From NCBI GenBank assembly GCA_017398105.1, contig JAFQHF010000013.1, forward strand, positions 1-48,262: 48,262 bases of DNA, written 5' to 3'. The notes below the pieces were generated by a model. It was not told the origin of the DNA, ran no database searches, and was given only the letters and a program-made list of their open reading frames with translations. The translations under genes were made by a program, and so were the position numbers. The DNA is from Oscillospiraceae bacterium. Lineage in GTDB: Bacteria > Bacillota_A > Clostridia > Oscillospirales > Oscillospiraceae. Numbering within the stretch: position 1 is the first letter of the stretch; each line of letters starts with the position of its first letter. Positions 25,701-36,000 of this stretch are shown here, one piece after another.

Positions 25701-27280
25701 AGGATAATACCGGTGCGATTATGAGGGCACTGCCTGAGGTCAAGCTCTACTACCGCCGCGGCAATTCTTCCTTGACGCAAGATGGTATGGACGGTAACCT
25801 GACCTGGGATGCAAATGAAGGTGTGTATAAAGGTAAGCTGACTCTGGCTTCTGCCGGTACCTTCCAGTTTGCACAGCTGGTGATCAAGGCCTCCAGTGGC
25901 GACACCAGTACCATCACCAAAGCCACAGCACCTGTCTTTACAGCGATCTCTCCCGAGCCGCCTGCCTATGTGGCGAATGTGACGGATTCCGATTACCAGG
26001 TGAACCTTGGTGGTAACGGTTCCTTCAAGATCCGGATGAACTACGCCAGCGGTGCCAGCGTCTACGCGGAAGTGGTCAACGTCAATGACCCCAATGATGT
26101 CCGCATTATTTCCGGTGCGGCCACCAACCATAAGGAATTTGTGGAGAATGGCGAAAAGGTCATGCAGGATGATATGGTCTTTAACCTGACGGACGGCGAG
26201 TGGAAGCTGAATAAGATTTACTGCTGCGGTGTGTATGATGCAGACAGCAACTTCTACCCCGGCCCCGGTGAAGGTGAGGAGTACAGCAGCGAAAATAGCC
26301 TGGTCTTTGACGTAAGCGGTGAGAATATTACAGCCTATGTAGTTACCAAGCTGAATATTAGCATCACCCAGAATGGCGCAGCCTGGAAGGATCTGAACTA
26401 CGGCAACCAGACAGATGCGGCATTTATGACAAACTATGATCTGGAAGGCTTTAAGATCCATGTTTCTGACTGGAACAACCGTGCGGTTGAGGGTGTCAGT
26501 GAAGTCATGTGGACCTATAAGCACGATGGCAAAATGCAGGAATTTGGTGGTTATAATGGCGCATCCCCGGGACAGGCGGACTACATGTGGCCTGCGGAAG
26601 GAACGGGGTTTGATTTAACTGCCAACACCGAGTTGACCGAGTTTGCAGTGCCTAAACATACACTTGCAGTGGCGGGTGTTTACAGCACAAAGGCAACAGT
26701 GACGATTGGTGAAGAAAATGATGCTACAAGCTATTCTGTAAGTGGTCCTACTATTACGGTTAAATCGCTTGCGCCCAGTATTGCGATTACAAATGTAAGC
26801 AATAACGGAACGAAGATTAACGTAGACCAAACGGATAATTGTCAACGAGATGATACCGACTGTGGCGGTAATGTGACAAGCAATAAGAACACGCATGTGG
26901 ATAATGGTGCTACACCGTCCTTTACTGCAACGACGGCCAATGTATATTTTAAGTGTACAAGAGGTAATACGTTGAAGGGCAACCACAATTATTCCAGACC
27001 TTCTGTTACGATTACACTATATAATATGGGTAATGCAACCAAAGCTGAATTGGCGTTCGGAACATCTGCACATGTTTATGAAGGAACAACTAAGACAGGA
27101 AGCTTTGTTTGGGCTGCCAATGGAGCTATATCTCGTAACATAGGTTATTATGCATCGAGTGGATCTGGAACAGATACGAAAACCTCTGCCGGAACATTGA
27201 ATTGTAAAGCACTTACGCTGACATATGGGGGCAAAACCTATGAGGTAGCAACGGATATTACAATCAATAATCCGTACTGA
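22754..27280 (+). CDS. Giant SipW-type secreted protein with Ig-like repeats (paralogue of 6865)
   Basis: 1508 residues, ATG chosen for AGGAGG at 22739-22744 (nine-base spacing). The N-terminus ends in SASYAWITLSTAPEVSG (predicted cut SYA|W). Residues to about 740 are homologous to the 6865 protein: AANGNLEIAL, NVTWGNLVNLSD, YGLSNIAL, DLWVRTNAID, VVYLNGTRLENENV...IQFGSS. The helical insertion (about 150-430) differs in sequence between the two. From about 745 to 1280 come Ig-like beta units, several ending SGTYTLQYLVMDG-style. The last 170 residues are a separate AT-rich-coded domain with a Cys pair (CQRDDTDCGG). It probably extends or caps the fibre, or acts as an adhesin. No sortase signal is visible. 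Confidence 0.83.
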   Translation: MNNETQRRINAYKAALPALRERVIAVALLLAMSASMLTSASYAWITLSTAPEVSGMATTVAANGNLEIALVQGSTAEALVAPGKSQVGDSGAAEEQTMKAANVTWGNLVNLSDPVYGLSNIALRPALLNDFNLTRYPLYGATYGKDGRVISTSDRYVYSSWNEDLEFFDAGVPNYGVRAISSVQYSNETGNAIFNELWERMELAYGTAKGIYADLIDGKTALDAKGTTSIAAITGLIQVFAQDKVNYIVNDVESYSDCGDHLPNFYQLMLEFEKVLRNEGQALLEMANLQAFLYDTTGTVGTERFKSVEELLSMKETDLAKEGVVLTSLTTYKQNLAKLEECLPRMAGFVEKAQRGEDVLWPELEGTINEFVNINNTTLNGVKIGTMNGGDIDKVLGGGEVVITQGILKDTEQRLGECMSSRNPPISTKVTVKYIISLSVSATVRTAATMPYDSGVDKEYTTQLNNNFSGMDAKAKDTYGMAIDLWVRTNAIDSVLTLEGTTIYEEIPEMGVNQQGDETELYTLKLEEGNEYIVYMMEEDGTETWYYADNHEPVDAEVLAGGTTTARKKQVVAGFQGENRIWEEWEDMLDRKLIAEDNTTQGAGSCFIFYADPSEQPRILDLLNSFTVAFIDQNGRYIGMAMLNTENAYAINGKVTVPLEVVEGTAYTNDMYEEVLGIMPLEQNEATMLTAVVYLNGTRLENENVLASGEIQGRLNIQFGSSVNLNNPDDVRLQKEYRTITAVAQSGDQISTSDGDPLVFNYTGTTKDITVTLTVDGDQPERITGFFQRIINATQGTRGNEVSFKKQDDGTWTANTFGLTAPGKYALRSLIVDGVEYNLEDCPSVNIEGLSVNSVDVSLDSGIHMTAESRLPVEVTASINATPELMPAQIRAQFRSTDGEECNALMSYDSRDGLWKGTADIISSGTYTLQYLVMDGNYTELEAKDQVTLIVYLGMKAVIEGRLPSDPYTFEGEYDIPVTAVIQDNTGAIMRALPEVKLYYRRGNSSLTQDGMDGNLTWDANEGVYKGKLTLASAGTFQFAQLVIKASSGDTSTITKATAPVFTAISPEPPAYVANVTDSDYQVNLGGNGSFKIRMNYASGASVYAEVVNVNDPNDVRIISGAATNHKEFVENGEKVMQDDMVFNLTDGEWKLNKIYCCGVYDADSNFYPGPGEGEEYSSENSLVFDVSGENITAYVVTKLNISITQNGAAWKDLNYGNQTDAAFMTNYDLEGFKIHVSDWNNRAVEGVSEVMWTYKHDGKMQEFGGYNGASPGQADYMWPAEGTGFDLTANTELTEFAVPKHTLAVAGVYSTKATVTIGEENDATSYSVSGPTITVKSLAPSIAITNVSNNGTKINVDQTDNCQRDDTDCGGNVTSNKNTHVDNGATPSFTATTANVYFKCTRGNTLKGNHNYSRPSVTITLYNMGNATKAELAFGTSAHVYEGTTKTGSFVWAANGAISRNIGYYASSGSGTDTKTSAGTLNCKALTLTYGGKTYEVATDITINNPY

Positions 27281-27290
27281 TTTTATTAAT

Positions 27291-27321
27291 GTAGTCAGCT
27301 CTCTTTTAGGGAGCTGACTAC
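27291..27321. terminator. Hairpin after the 22754 gene
   Basis: Perfect 11-bp stem GTAGTCAGCTC (27291-27301) / GAGCTGACTAC (27311-27321) with a nine-base loop, ten bases after the stop codon and directly before the RBS of the next gene. There is no T-tract; it could be an intercistronic processing or attenuation site. Confidence 0.5.
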
Positions 27322-27334
27322 AGAGGTGTTGCTT

Positions 27335-27979
27335 ATGTTTTCTTTATCGTTATTGGACTATTTAGAATTAGGAACAGCGGTAATGCTAGTCCCAATTTTA
27401 GTTCAGGGTTCGTGGTATCAACTTAAATTATGGAAGAGATTTGTTTTGGCTGTATTATTAACAGCAGCGGGAACAATTGGTACCTATCTCCTCTTCTTTG
27501 TTGAAAATGGGAAAATTGGTGGAATCTCGTTTTATGGCGCAGTGTTTTTTGTTCCAATAATTTTCCTTTTGATTGCAAAAATCCTTCGCGAACCATATAA
27601 ATGTTTGATGGATATTTGTGCGGTTGCAGAATGTGCAATGTTGGCAATTATGAAGGTACAATGTGTACAAAATGGATGTTGCTCGGGGAAAATATTTACT
27701 ATCTCTGATAGGGTGTCTATATTATTTCCAAGTCAAATTGCAGAAATGATAAACGGTACTATTTTGCTGGTTATATTGCTGATTTTATCCAGAAATAAAA
27801 AATATCAGGGAAGTATATACCCTCTGTATATGTTGCTTTATGGAACCACGCGATTTATTCTGAATTTGTTCCGCGCAGATCAAAGCGTTTTTTTAATAGG
27901 GCTAACTGCCGGATCTCTTTGGTCACTGATTTCGGTAGGAATTGGATTTATATGGATGCTGTTAATAAAAAAGGAATAA
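27335..27979 (+). CDS. Lgt-like integral membrane protein
   Basis: About 214 residues and strongly hydrophobic (roughly six or seven segments). The order of motifs resembles prolipoprotein diacylglyceryl transferase. VQCVQNGCCSGK stands where GRIGCFxNGCCxG is expected, FPSQIAE for HPTQLYE, and LLYGTTRFILNLFR for the YGxxRFxxExxR region. Several hallmark residues differ (the His of HPTQ is Phe), and the protein is shorter than typical Lgt, so canonical activity is doubtful. ATG 27335 is preferred over GTG 27326 because AGAGG (27322-27326) then has eight-base spacing. The gene is markedly more AT-rich than its surroundings, suggesting separate origin. Confidence 0.65.
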   Translation: MFSLSLLDYLELGTAVMLVPILVQGSWYQLKLWKRFVLAVLLTAAGTIGTYLLFFVENGKIGGISFYGAVFFVPIIFLLIAKILREPYKCLMDICAVAECAMLAIMKVQCVQNGCCSGKIFTISDRVSILFPSQIAEMINGTILLVILLILSRNKKYQGSIYPLYMLLYGTTRFILNLFRADQSVFLIGLTAGSLWSLISVGIGFIWMLLIKKE

Positions 27980-28003
27980 CTTTATGCGGTGCGGAGGTGC
28001 ACT

Positions 28004-29734
28004 ATGAGCCGAAATAATATCAAACTAAATATCTCCCGGCTTCTGGCGCTGCTTCTGGCCATGACCTTGCTTTTTGCGGCAGCACCGGTGGCGTTTGCTG
28101 CCGAAAGCGGCACCTGCGGCGAAAATCTTTCCTGGACATTCTCCGATGGTACCCTGACCATTACCGGCAGCGGTGCCATGAAGGATTATTCCGAACACAG
28201 TATGCCTCCCTGGTACTCCTTCCGGAATCAGATCCTGTATCTGTCTCTGCCGGCAGGACTGACCCGGGTGGGTGATCTTGCGTTTTATGATTGTGTCAAT
28301 CTGACGGCGGTTTCTCTGCCTGCATCGGTGACGGCTGTGGGTAAGATGGCTTTTTGCCAGAACAGCAGTGTAACCATGTTGTCGCTGAACCATGGCCTGA
28401 AGCATATTGGCAGAAGTGCCTTTGAATTGTGCGAAAGCCTAGTAGACCTCCGAATCCCCGGAACTGTGGAGACGATTGAACGGCGTGCGTTCTACCGCTG
28501 CACTGCACTGAAGTATGTCACAGTTCCCTCTTCCGTTACGACCATGGGAACCAGTGTATTCTCCTATTGCGATAACCTGCTGAAGGTGGAAGTGGACGCA
28601 TCTATTGACGGGATTCCTGCCAATACCTTCTATGGCTGCGACAATCTGAATTCCGTCAAGGTCGCCGGCATACCGGTGGATGTGGAGGAAGCGAAGAATA
28701 CCACAGAAAGCAGCAGGCCGACGCAGCTGCCCAATACACCGGAAAATGCCGCTGTACCAAGTGGCGGGAATGCTGCACCGGGCAGCAGCAATACTGCGGT
28801 CAACGTGGAAGTTACGCAGGATGAAAGTGGAAACAGCAGTTTAGGAACAACATCAACTACCAAGACAGACAATGCTACGGTCACACAAAATGTTACGACC
28901 GAAAATATCGACGGAGAGGCATCAACACAAACAGAAGTTGTTGCTACGGTTGTAACGCCGGAAGGTTGGGATGAGGTAGCACAGCAGGTAGAACAGGCGC
29001 AGAATCGACAGGATGCGGATTCTGGGGAAACGATTGATGTGACGGTATATGTACCAATTGATCCTGCTATTCCGGAAAATGTTTTGTCAGGCTTGGCAGG
29101 AGACAATGTAGTTTTAAATGTGCAGACACAAGCTGGCTCGAAGTATACGATTGACTGTTCTGAATTGACTCAGGATGATATTAAAGGTGATTTTGTACTG
29201 ACCTATACTATTGTTACAGCACAGACAATTCCGGAAGAACTGGAAGGCTTGGTAGTATACAGTCTGCATTTTGAGAACAGTATTGGCATCAATGCAGAGG
29301 TAATGGTGCGGATTCCCGGTGACAATGCCCGACACAAAGCAAGTCTCTATCAATTTGCCTCCGATGGGATGCTGATGCATTTGCAGTCTGTGGTTGTGGA
29401 TGATGGTAATATGGCTCATTTTTACCTGAGTGCTGCGGATGAAGAAACAGCATATCTGATTGCGATGGATGTTCCCGGAAAAGAAGCGGAACAGGCGATT
29501 GTCCCGGTGAGTCTGTATGATGATTACAAATTGATTGACCAGGCAACCGGTAAACAATATGTCATCACCGGCCGTACCTCCTCCTGGGGCATGGGCCTGG
29601 GAACGGTCATGACAATCCTGGCGGTGGTCATGGTCAGCATGATCGTCATTGTCGGCTTTGTCATGTACGCATGGAACAAGCGCAGACTGAAAATGGGCTA
29701 TGTGCCTGACCTCAGTGAAGAGGATTATGAGTGA
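28004..29734 (+). CDS. BspA-like leucine-rich-repeat surface protein with membrane anchor
   Basis: 576 residues. GGAGG (27993-27997) selects ATG 28004. Signal peptide about 1-33. A short lead-in (LSWTFSDGTLTITGSGAM) is typical of BspA-like proteins. LRR_5-type repeats (about 66-226) show patterns such as VGDLAFYDCVNLTAVSLPASVTAV and IERRAFYRCTALKYVTVPSSVTTM. A T/S/N-rich linker and a beta-rich domain follow. A membrane segment (about 528-552) ends in NKRRLK and an acidic tail (DLSEEDYE). The LRR part and C-terminus are GC-rich while about 28.8-29.5 kb is AT-richer, as if the middle had a different history. BspA-like repeats mediate adhesion; the ligand here is unknown. Confidence 0.85.
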   Translation: MSRNNIKLNISRLLALLLAMTLLFAAAPVAFAAESGTCGENLSWTFSDGTLTITGSGAMKDYSEHSMPPWYSFRNQILYLSLPAGLTRVGDLAFYDCVNLTAVSLPASVTAVGKMAFCQNSSVTMLSLNHGLKHIGRSAFELCESLVDLRIPGTVETIERRAFYRCTALKYVTVPSSVTTMGTSVFSYCDNLLKVEVDASIDGIPANTFYGCDNLNSVKVAGIPVDVEEAKNTTESSRPTQLPNTPENAAVPSGGNAAPGSSNTAVNVEVTQDESGNSSLGTTSTTKTDNATVTQNVTTENIDGEASTQTEVVATVVTPEGWDEVAQQVEQAQNRQDADSGETIDVTVYVPIDPAIPENVLSGLAGDNVVLNVQTQAGSKYTIDCSELTQDDIKGDFVLTYTIVTAQTIPEELEGLVVYSLHFENSIGINAEVMVRIPGDNARHKASLYQFASDGMLMHLQSVVVDDGNMAHFYLSAADEETAYLIAMDVPGKEAEQAIVPVSLYDDYKLIDQATGKQYVITGRTSSWGMGLGTVMTILAVVMVSMIVIVGFVMYAWNKRRLKMGYVPDLSEEDYE

Positions 29735-29743
29735 TAACAAAAA

Positions 29744-29773
29744 CCAACCACAACATATTGTGGTTGGTTTTTT
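29744..29773 (+). terminator. Rho-independent terminator
   Basis: Perfect 10-bp stem CCAACCACAA (29744-29753) / TTGTGGTTGG (29758-29767), CATA loop and six T residues (29768-29773). It ends the transcription unit containing the LRR gene. Confidence 0.92.
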
Positions 29774-29896
29774 GCTGTCTTCGATATATCAGGTATACCT
29801 GGAAAACATTGTATAAAGGAAACGTTTAAGCAGAAATCTGTCGAAAAGGAACAGAAATTTAAAGTGAAAATTGTACCATTTCAGGAAGAAAAGTAG

Positions 29897-29925
29897 TTGC
29901 ATTACCGAAATAAATATGTTAGACT
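29897..29925 (+). promoter_or_regulatory. Promoter of the 2197-residue protein gene
   Basis: -35 TTGCAT (29897-29902), 17-bp spacer, -10 TAGACT (29920-29925). It lies in the 342-base gap between 29734 and 30077, which otherwise holds the terminator and a structured leader. Confidence 0.6.
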
Positions 29926-29931
29926 AATCAT

Positions 29932-30076
29932 GAATCGCTATGGCCGAAGTGTAACTATTCCGGCAACGGGCAGTTCTGTAATCTGCAGCACCGGGTTCAT
30001 GCCCGGGAGCCGGGGTACGTTCTGCGGAGGCGAAGAAATTTAGTGTGATTTTATCACACGGAACACGGGAGGACAA
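29932..30076 (+). promoter_or_regulatory. Structured 5' leader (unassigned RNA element)
   Basis: About 145 bases between the predicted transcription start and the ATG can fold into several hairpins: GCCG...CGGC (29943-29974 region), GCAG...CTGC, CCGGG...CCCGG, and a perfect GTGTGAT (30043-30049) / ATCACAC (30053-30059) hairpin just before the RBS GGGAGG (30067-30072). I could not match it to a riboswitch class. A stabilising or translation-controlling leader is the conservative reading. Confidence 0.45.
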
Positions 30077-33000
30077 ATGATGAAACCGAGAACCTCATTT
30101 CTGAAGCGCGGTCTGTCTCTGGTTCTGGCATTGCTGATGGTTCTGTCCAATGCTAACCTGGGCATCGTTCTTCAGGCCAATGCGGCTGAGAGCTCCGTTA
30201 AGGCCGGCGAGCTGATGGCTAACACCTACGCTCTGACCGATGCCGAAAAGGCAATTCTCAAGTCCGGTTATCTGGCAGGCGATACCGCCTACACCTATGA
30301 CCCTGCTGTCGTAGAAGGTAAGGTGACTGTCGATGCCGATGCAAAGACCATTACCGCTGCAAGCGTTGACGGCTGGAAGGCTGTTTCCGCCAAGCTGGTC
30401 AATGGCGAGACCGAAATCGAAACCGTCGCTCTGACCGACGGCGTGGGCACCTACACCCACGATGGCAATGCTTTCTCCGTCAAGGTCACCTACGCTCTGT
30501 ACCTGGACGTGAACACCGATGCCCAGAACGCTATGCTGTCTGCAATCAGCGCTCTGAAGCAGGGTGTTGCCTATGTGGACGCTGTTGCTGCTGAATCCGG
30601 CGCTCTGTCCACCATGGAGCTGGCTATGCCCGAGCTGGTTGAGATTGCTACCAACGGCTACAAGCTGTTCGGTACCACTGTCAACTTTGCACCCGAGGTC
30701 GTTACCGCTGTCAATGCTCTGAATGCTCAGATGTCCAGCGGTCACCTGACTCTGGTCAACATGCTGGATGCTTACGCTGCCGGCAAGACCAACTACCTGC
30801 TGAACAACGGCACTGCCCTGAAGGCAGAGCTGGAATCCACCACCGCCAACATCAAGACTATCAATGGCGCCCTGACCACCATCAAGGGCTTTGTTGACAG
30901 CCTGGGCGAAGGCTCTGTGGACGGCACTTCCCTGAACCTGGTCAAGATGCTGAACAACATCCTGAACAACTGGGATGCTGCAGTTGCTCCCATCATTGCT
31001 GCTGAGTGGACTGCTGCCAACAGAGGTACTGCTCTGGTCAGCGAGACTGTTGACTACGCAGCTCTGGATACCATGGTCGCTGCACTGACCACCATTTCCC
31101 CTGTCACCACCACCAGCCCCCTGAAGGCTGCTGAGACTGTTGTTCAGGTCAACATGGACATGATCAATGTCGATGTCACCGTGAAGCTGAACATGGTCGA
31201 GAACGTGGTTGACTCCATGAACCTGGTTGAGCATGACGCTGTCATCAGCAAGGCCATGACCCTGAACAAGGGCCTGACTCCTGCTGAGGTTCGCGCCGCT
31301 GCACAGGCTATCGTTGACGAGGCCATCGCAGCCTGGGGTGCCGCCTACGCTGACGGCCACTTCAATGTGGAATACAGCGAGCTGCCCGAGTCTCTGACTG
31401 AGGACGCTGTTCTGGTCATTACTTACAGCCCCAAGACCTACACAGTTTCCACCAACTGGTCTGAGGCTATGACTGTTCCCTACGGCTATCAGATGACTCT
31501 GCCCAACCATGCCACCGAAGGCCTGTCCTATGACTACACCGTCAACGGTGCGGCCTACACTCAGGGCTCTGTTTACAAGGTCGTTGGCAACACCACTGTC
31601 TCCCGTGAGGAAGGCAAGGCCTACACCAACACCACCCTGTACACCATCGTTGCTGACAACTTCGGCGGCAACGACCTGGCAAAGTCCATCCTGAAGTCCG
31701 GCGCTCTGAAGAACGATGTGAATGTCAGCGTTCGTAAGCCCGACCCCGAGGATGCAGACGCTCTGCTGACCCTGAAGGATGGCACCCTGACTGCTGCCGC
31801 AACCTATCCCTCTGACTACCAGGGCCTGATGTGGGTTCCCTACACCTACGGTGCTAACGGCGATGAGAACAAGTTCTCCGGCAACACCGCTTCCTGGTCT
31901 GAGGACGAAGTCAATGCAATGTACGTCCTGAATCTGACCAACTTCACTGTCGAGAGAGTTGACGAGATCCTGGATACTGTCGTTGCACTGAAGACCGAGG
32001 CTGAGAACCAGAAGTCTGTTCTGGATGCCTTTGCCAGTTACTACGACACCATGGGCCAGCTGGACAAGACCAAGCTGGGCGCTCTGAATGGTGTTATCGA
32101 TGTCACCGATTTCACTCCTGGCGACAACAACGAGAACGACGAGAAGAACCTGGAACTGCGTGCTTACTTCAAGTCCCAGGTCGGCGGCATCATTGCCAAC
32201 AACCTGGACTCCAACAACAAGCTGAAGATTTATAACATTCTGGGTCAGTACAACGCTGGCGGCCTGAGATATTACTATATCAACAGCGCAGCTGTCCTGA
32301 ATGAGATCAACTCTCTGGCTGACCGGCTGGCTGCAATGCTGGCTGACGAGGAGAAGGTTGCAGCACTGGAGATCATGGTCGGCGCTGCCGGTTACCCCGA
32401 GTACGCTGACAAGATCGCAGATCTGAACGGTGCTATGGCTACTGTACAGTCCGGTCTGACCGCTCCCAACGCTGCTATCAACCTGAACAGCGACAAGCTG
32501 ACCGCTCTGGTCAACCTGCTGTCCTCCGAGGGCACTGTTGAGGTTAAGGCGGCCGATACTCCCTACCTGGTTTCCGAGCCTCTGACCCAGTGGGATTCCT
32601 CCGATGTTCCCACTCCCCCCACTACTCCCTCTGAGCCCGTCGATCCCGATGAGCCCTCTGCTCCCACTGAGCCTCCTGTAGTTCCCGTTACCTTCCGTCT
32701 GGTTACCAACGTGGAGGCTAAGGGTTCTACCAAGAGCAAGACCTGGCCTGTTCAGGGCACCAACGGTGTCGCTCCTCTGACTCAGGAACGGATCGATGAG
32801 ATCGCAGCTTGGCGCAGCGAAATGGCTGCAGAGCTCCTGGGCGAGAATGTTGCATACTACACTTATTCTGTCGTTGACGGTGATAACAATGCTGTCGGTG
32901 AACTGACTGTCGGTAATATCACCAGCAACATGACCCGCAAGTATATCTACACCGCAAAGACCTTTGCTGTCAGTGTTGCCGGCGAAAACCAGACCGTCAG

Positions 33001-36000
33001 CATTGAGAATCCCACCATCACCCTGCCTGCACATGAAACTCAGGGCATGGCTTACATCTATATTGTGGATGGCGAGACCATCGAGGTTCGCGGCATTGAC
33101 GGTGTGTATGAACTGTCCCCTGCACAGCTGGCCCGTCTGAACGGCGGTGAATCCTTCGTGGTTTCCCGTACCGAGGTCAACGAGGCTGACGAAATGCTGG
33201 CTGACATGCTGGAGGTTTTCGTACAGAGCGCACCTGCCGGTGACTCCTACATTGTTACCAACGGCGCAGGCGACCCCGTGATCTACATGGAGAACGGTGC
33301 CCTGGTCAACAACAGCGTTCAGGGCGACCTGGGTCAGCTGATTGTTAATGTTTCCGCTTCCAAGAACGGCCTGATGAGCTTTGCTATGGGCATGTTCAAT
33401 TCCGGCTATTCCAACATCGAGCTGAATGGTGAGCCTCTGCTGTACACCAACAGCGAGAACACCCTGGAAGTTTCCCTGCAGGCTCTGATCAACGCCATCC
33501 TGGCTGACAAAGGCTTCAACAGAGACCGTGTCATCGCCCTGGGCGAGACCGGTAAGGGCTCTCTGCTGACTGCCGACATGACCTTCGGCGACGGCTCTGC
33601 TTCCCGCACTCTGGATCTGATCATGAACCTGAACAGCGTTCCTTCCCAGATGGCTACCGTTGCCAAGGGCCTGAAGGCTGTTAAGAGCTATGTGGACTTC
33701 TGCTCCACCGGCGACAGCATGCTATTCACCCTGAACCTGCCCGAGAAGGTTTACGAGGCTTATCTGACTGCCCTGCTGGGTACCGGCATGGCTGACAAGA
33801 ATGACATCACCGCCATCAACAACGAGATCGCCTACATGTTCCTGTGGGACTACATCGACGAGATCGTCAAGTCTGATGCTGATGCCGATTCCTTCGAGAA
33901 CACCATTAACAAGGCTCTGGGCATTGTCGGTTCCGACAAAACCGTTGATCTGACCGACTACAATGAGTATTACATGATGGTCAAGAAGGTTCTGACCAAC
34001 GAAGGCTTCTCTGCCTCCGCTCAGAACGGCAACTTCCGCGTTGATCTGCGTGCCAAGGGCAAGTCCGCTATCGACGCTGTCCTGAATGTGGCTGGCTTCG
34101 ATGCTTCCTCCCTGATGGTTGGCGAGGTTGAGGCTGTGTCCATGATCAAGGAGTACAAGGACGGCGGCGAGCTGTACGGCGCTGTCGAGGCTACTCTGGG
34201 CAACACCGGTATCCCCTTCGAGGCACTGGTTCTGGAGCCCAACAACATTAAGGAAAGCAAGGGCAGCACCAAGGCTACCCTGATGCACAAGGCTAACGCC
34301 TTCGACTACACCACCGACCTGCCCGCCCGTGTTGCTCAGATGAACGGCGCTGCTGCTGTTGTCCTGCTGGGCAATGTTGACGGCGACCTGAACTTCCCCG
34401 GCACCACTGTTCTGGATCTGAACGGCTATCGCGTTAACGGCTCCGTCTCCGCAGGCGGCAAGCTGATGATCCTGGATTCCCGTCTGGAGACTGCTACCGA
34501 CGGCACTGTCACCGGCAGTGTTTCCGGTAACGGCGTCATCGTCATCGGCGGTAACTTCCCCGGCTGCGATGTGACCTCCTACCTGAAGCCCGGCTACATC
34601 GTTGAGAACGGCTATGTCCGCAACGCTCTGTACACCATCAAGTCCAACGATGGTAAGAATGTGAACGTTGTCCTGGATTCCAACGTCATCGACGCTGATA
34701 TCTCCGGCTACACTCCCTTCGTCCAGACCATGGCTGTTGACCTGGCCTTCGATCTGGCTATGAACTACTACACTGCTGCCGCTCTGAACTACAACGGCCA
34801 GGCAATGTACGCTGTCAACTTCACCGAGATCCTGGCTCTGCTGGATGGCTCCGACAGAATCGACCACGTGATCGAGAAGATCGTCGGCTTCGTCGGTGAG
34901 CCCGGCATCACCAGCTTCGCAAACGCTGTTCTGGCTGACCTGCTGAACTTCGAGGAGCTGAATGCTGAGCTGAACACCGCCGAGAAGACCATCGGCACCT
35001 ACGCAATGTCCACCTACCCCTGGACTATTGATGTGGAATACATCGCAGATGAGGACTACATCGACTTCGGCATCGTTCCCAATGCAAACCTGCCCAAGAA
35101 CTTCAACGTCAGCGTTTCCGTCGGCGGCGACCGCCTGGATCTGCTGAAGCTGATCATCGCAGAGATGGCTGAGACCACCACTGCTACCGCAACCGTTACC
35201 CTGAACGAATCCACCTACGACGGCAGCTCCAACACCGTCAGCATCTCCGGCAACGGCCAGTTCGAGTCCTTCTCCGACCTGACCATGAAGCCCTACGACA
35301 CCGTCATCGGCGTCATCCTGGCTTACGGCGGCTGCGCTGAAAAGGACAATATCGTTGCTGCTCTGGAAGCACGCGATGATGTGGCCCTGAAGGCTGCTGT
35401 TGACAACACCACCGTTAAGGAAGTCTTCGATGCTCTGAAGAAGCTGAGCAGAAATGTCTCCTTCGCAGAGATGGTCGCTTCCCTGGGTATGGAAGAGCGC
35501 ACCCAGGCTGCTGAGCTGGAAGAGATCTTCCACCTGGTTCTGTGCGCATCCGGCAAGGCTCTGGAGGTTCTGGAGATTACCGGCATGAACGCTAAGCTGG
35601 GCGCTCTGGATGAGGACGGCGACCGGATCTATGTCCTGGAGCGCGAAGTCAAGCGTTCCGGCGATGTGGGCGCACGCGGCTACTTCGTTGACTACGACGT
35701 TGAGTTCGTCAAGGTCAAGATCTCTGTCAAGCTGTTTGACAACTCTCAGGGTTGGGATTTGCCCGAATATCTGGAAATCGAAGGTGTTCCCGTTGTAAAT
35801 GCCGATATGGGTACCGAGATTCTGGATACTCTCCATGATACTACAGACCCCGTAACTGGCTACCGTTACGGCGACTACATCCTGGCTACCAGCTATGAGA
35901 TCGCTGAGAGTGCAAGCGAGAAGATCGATGATGAGAACATCCACGATTCCTTCTACCTGTATCCCAACACCATGAGCGTTTGGGAACTGATCTGGGACGA

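Noticed and set aside
29932..30076. A c-di-GMP-I, c-di-AMP (ydaO) or SAM riboswitch
   Set aside because: The conserved core strings of these classes were looked for by eye and not found; only generic hairpins remain.
30095..33034. A 979-codon open frame on the minus strand, and similar long ones at 3847-6306, 6667-9147, 17785-19929 and 33722-36340
   Set aside because: They lie opposite genes with signal peptides, RBSs and recognisable domains. Their translations are low-complexity (H/Q/G/V-rich) without motifs. Biased codon use opposite GC-rich genes explains the open frames.
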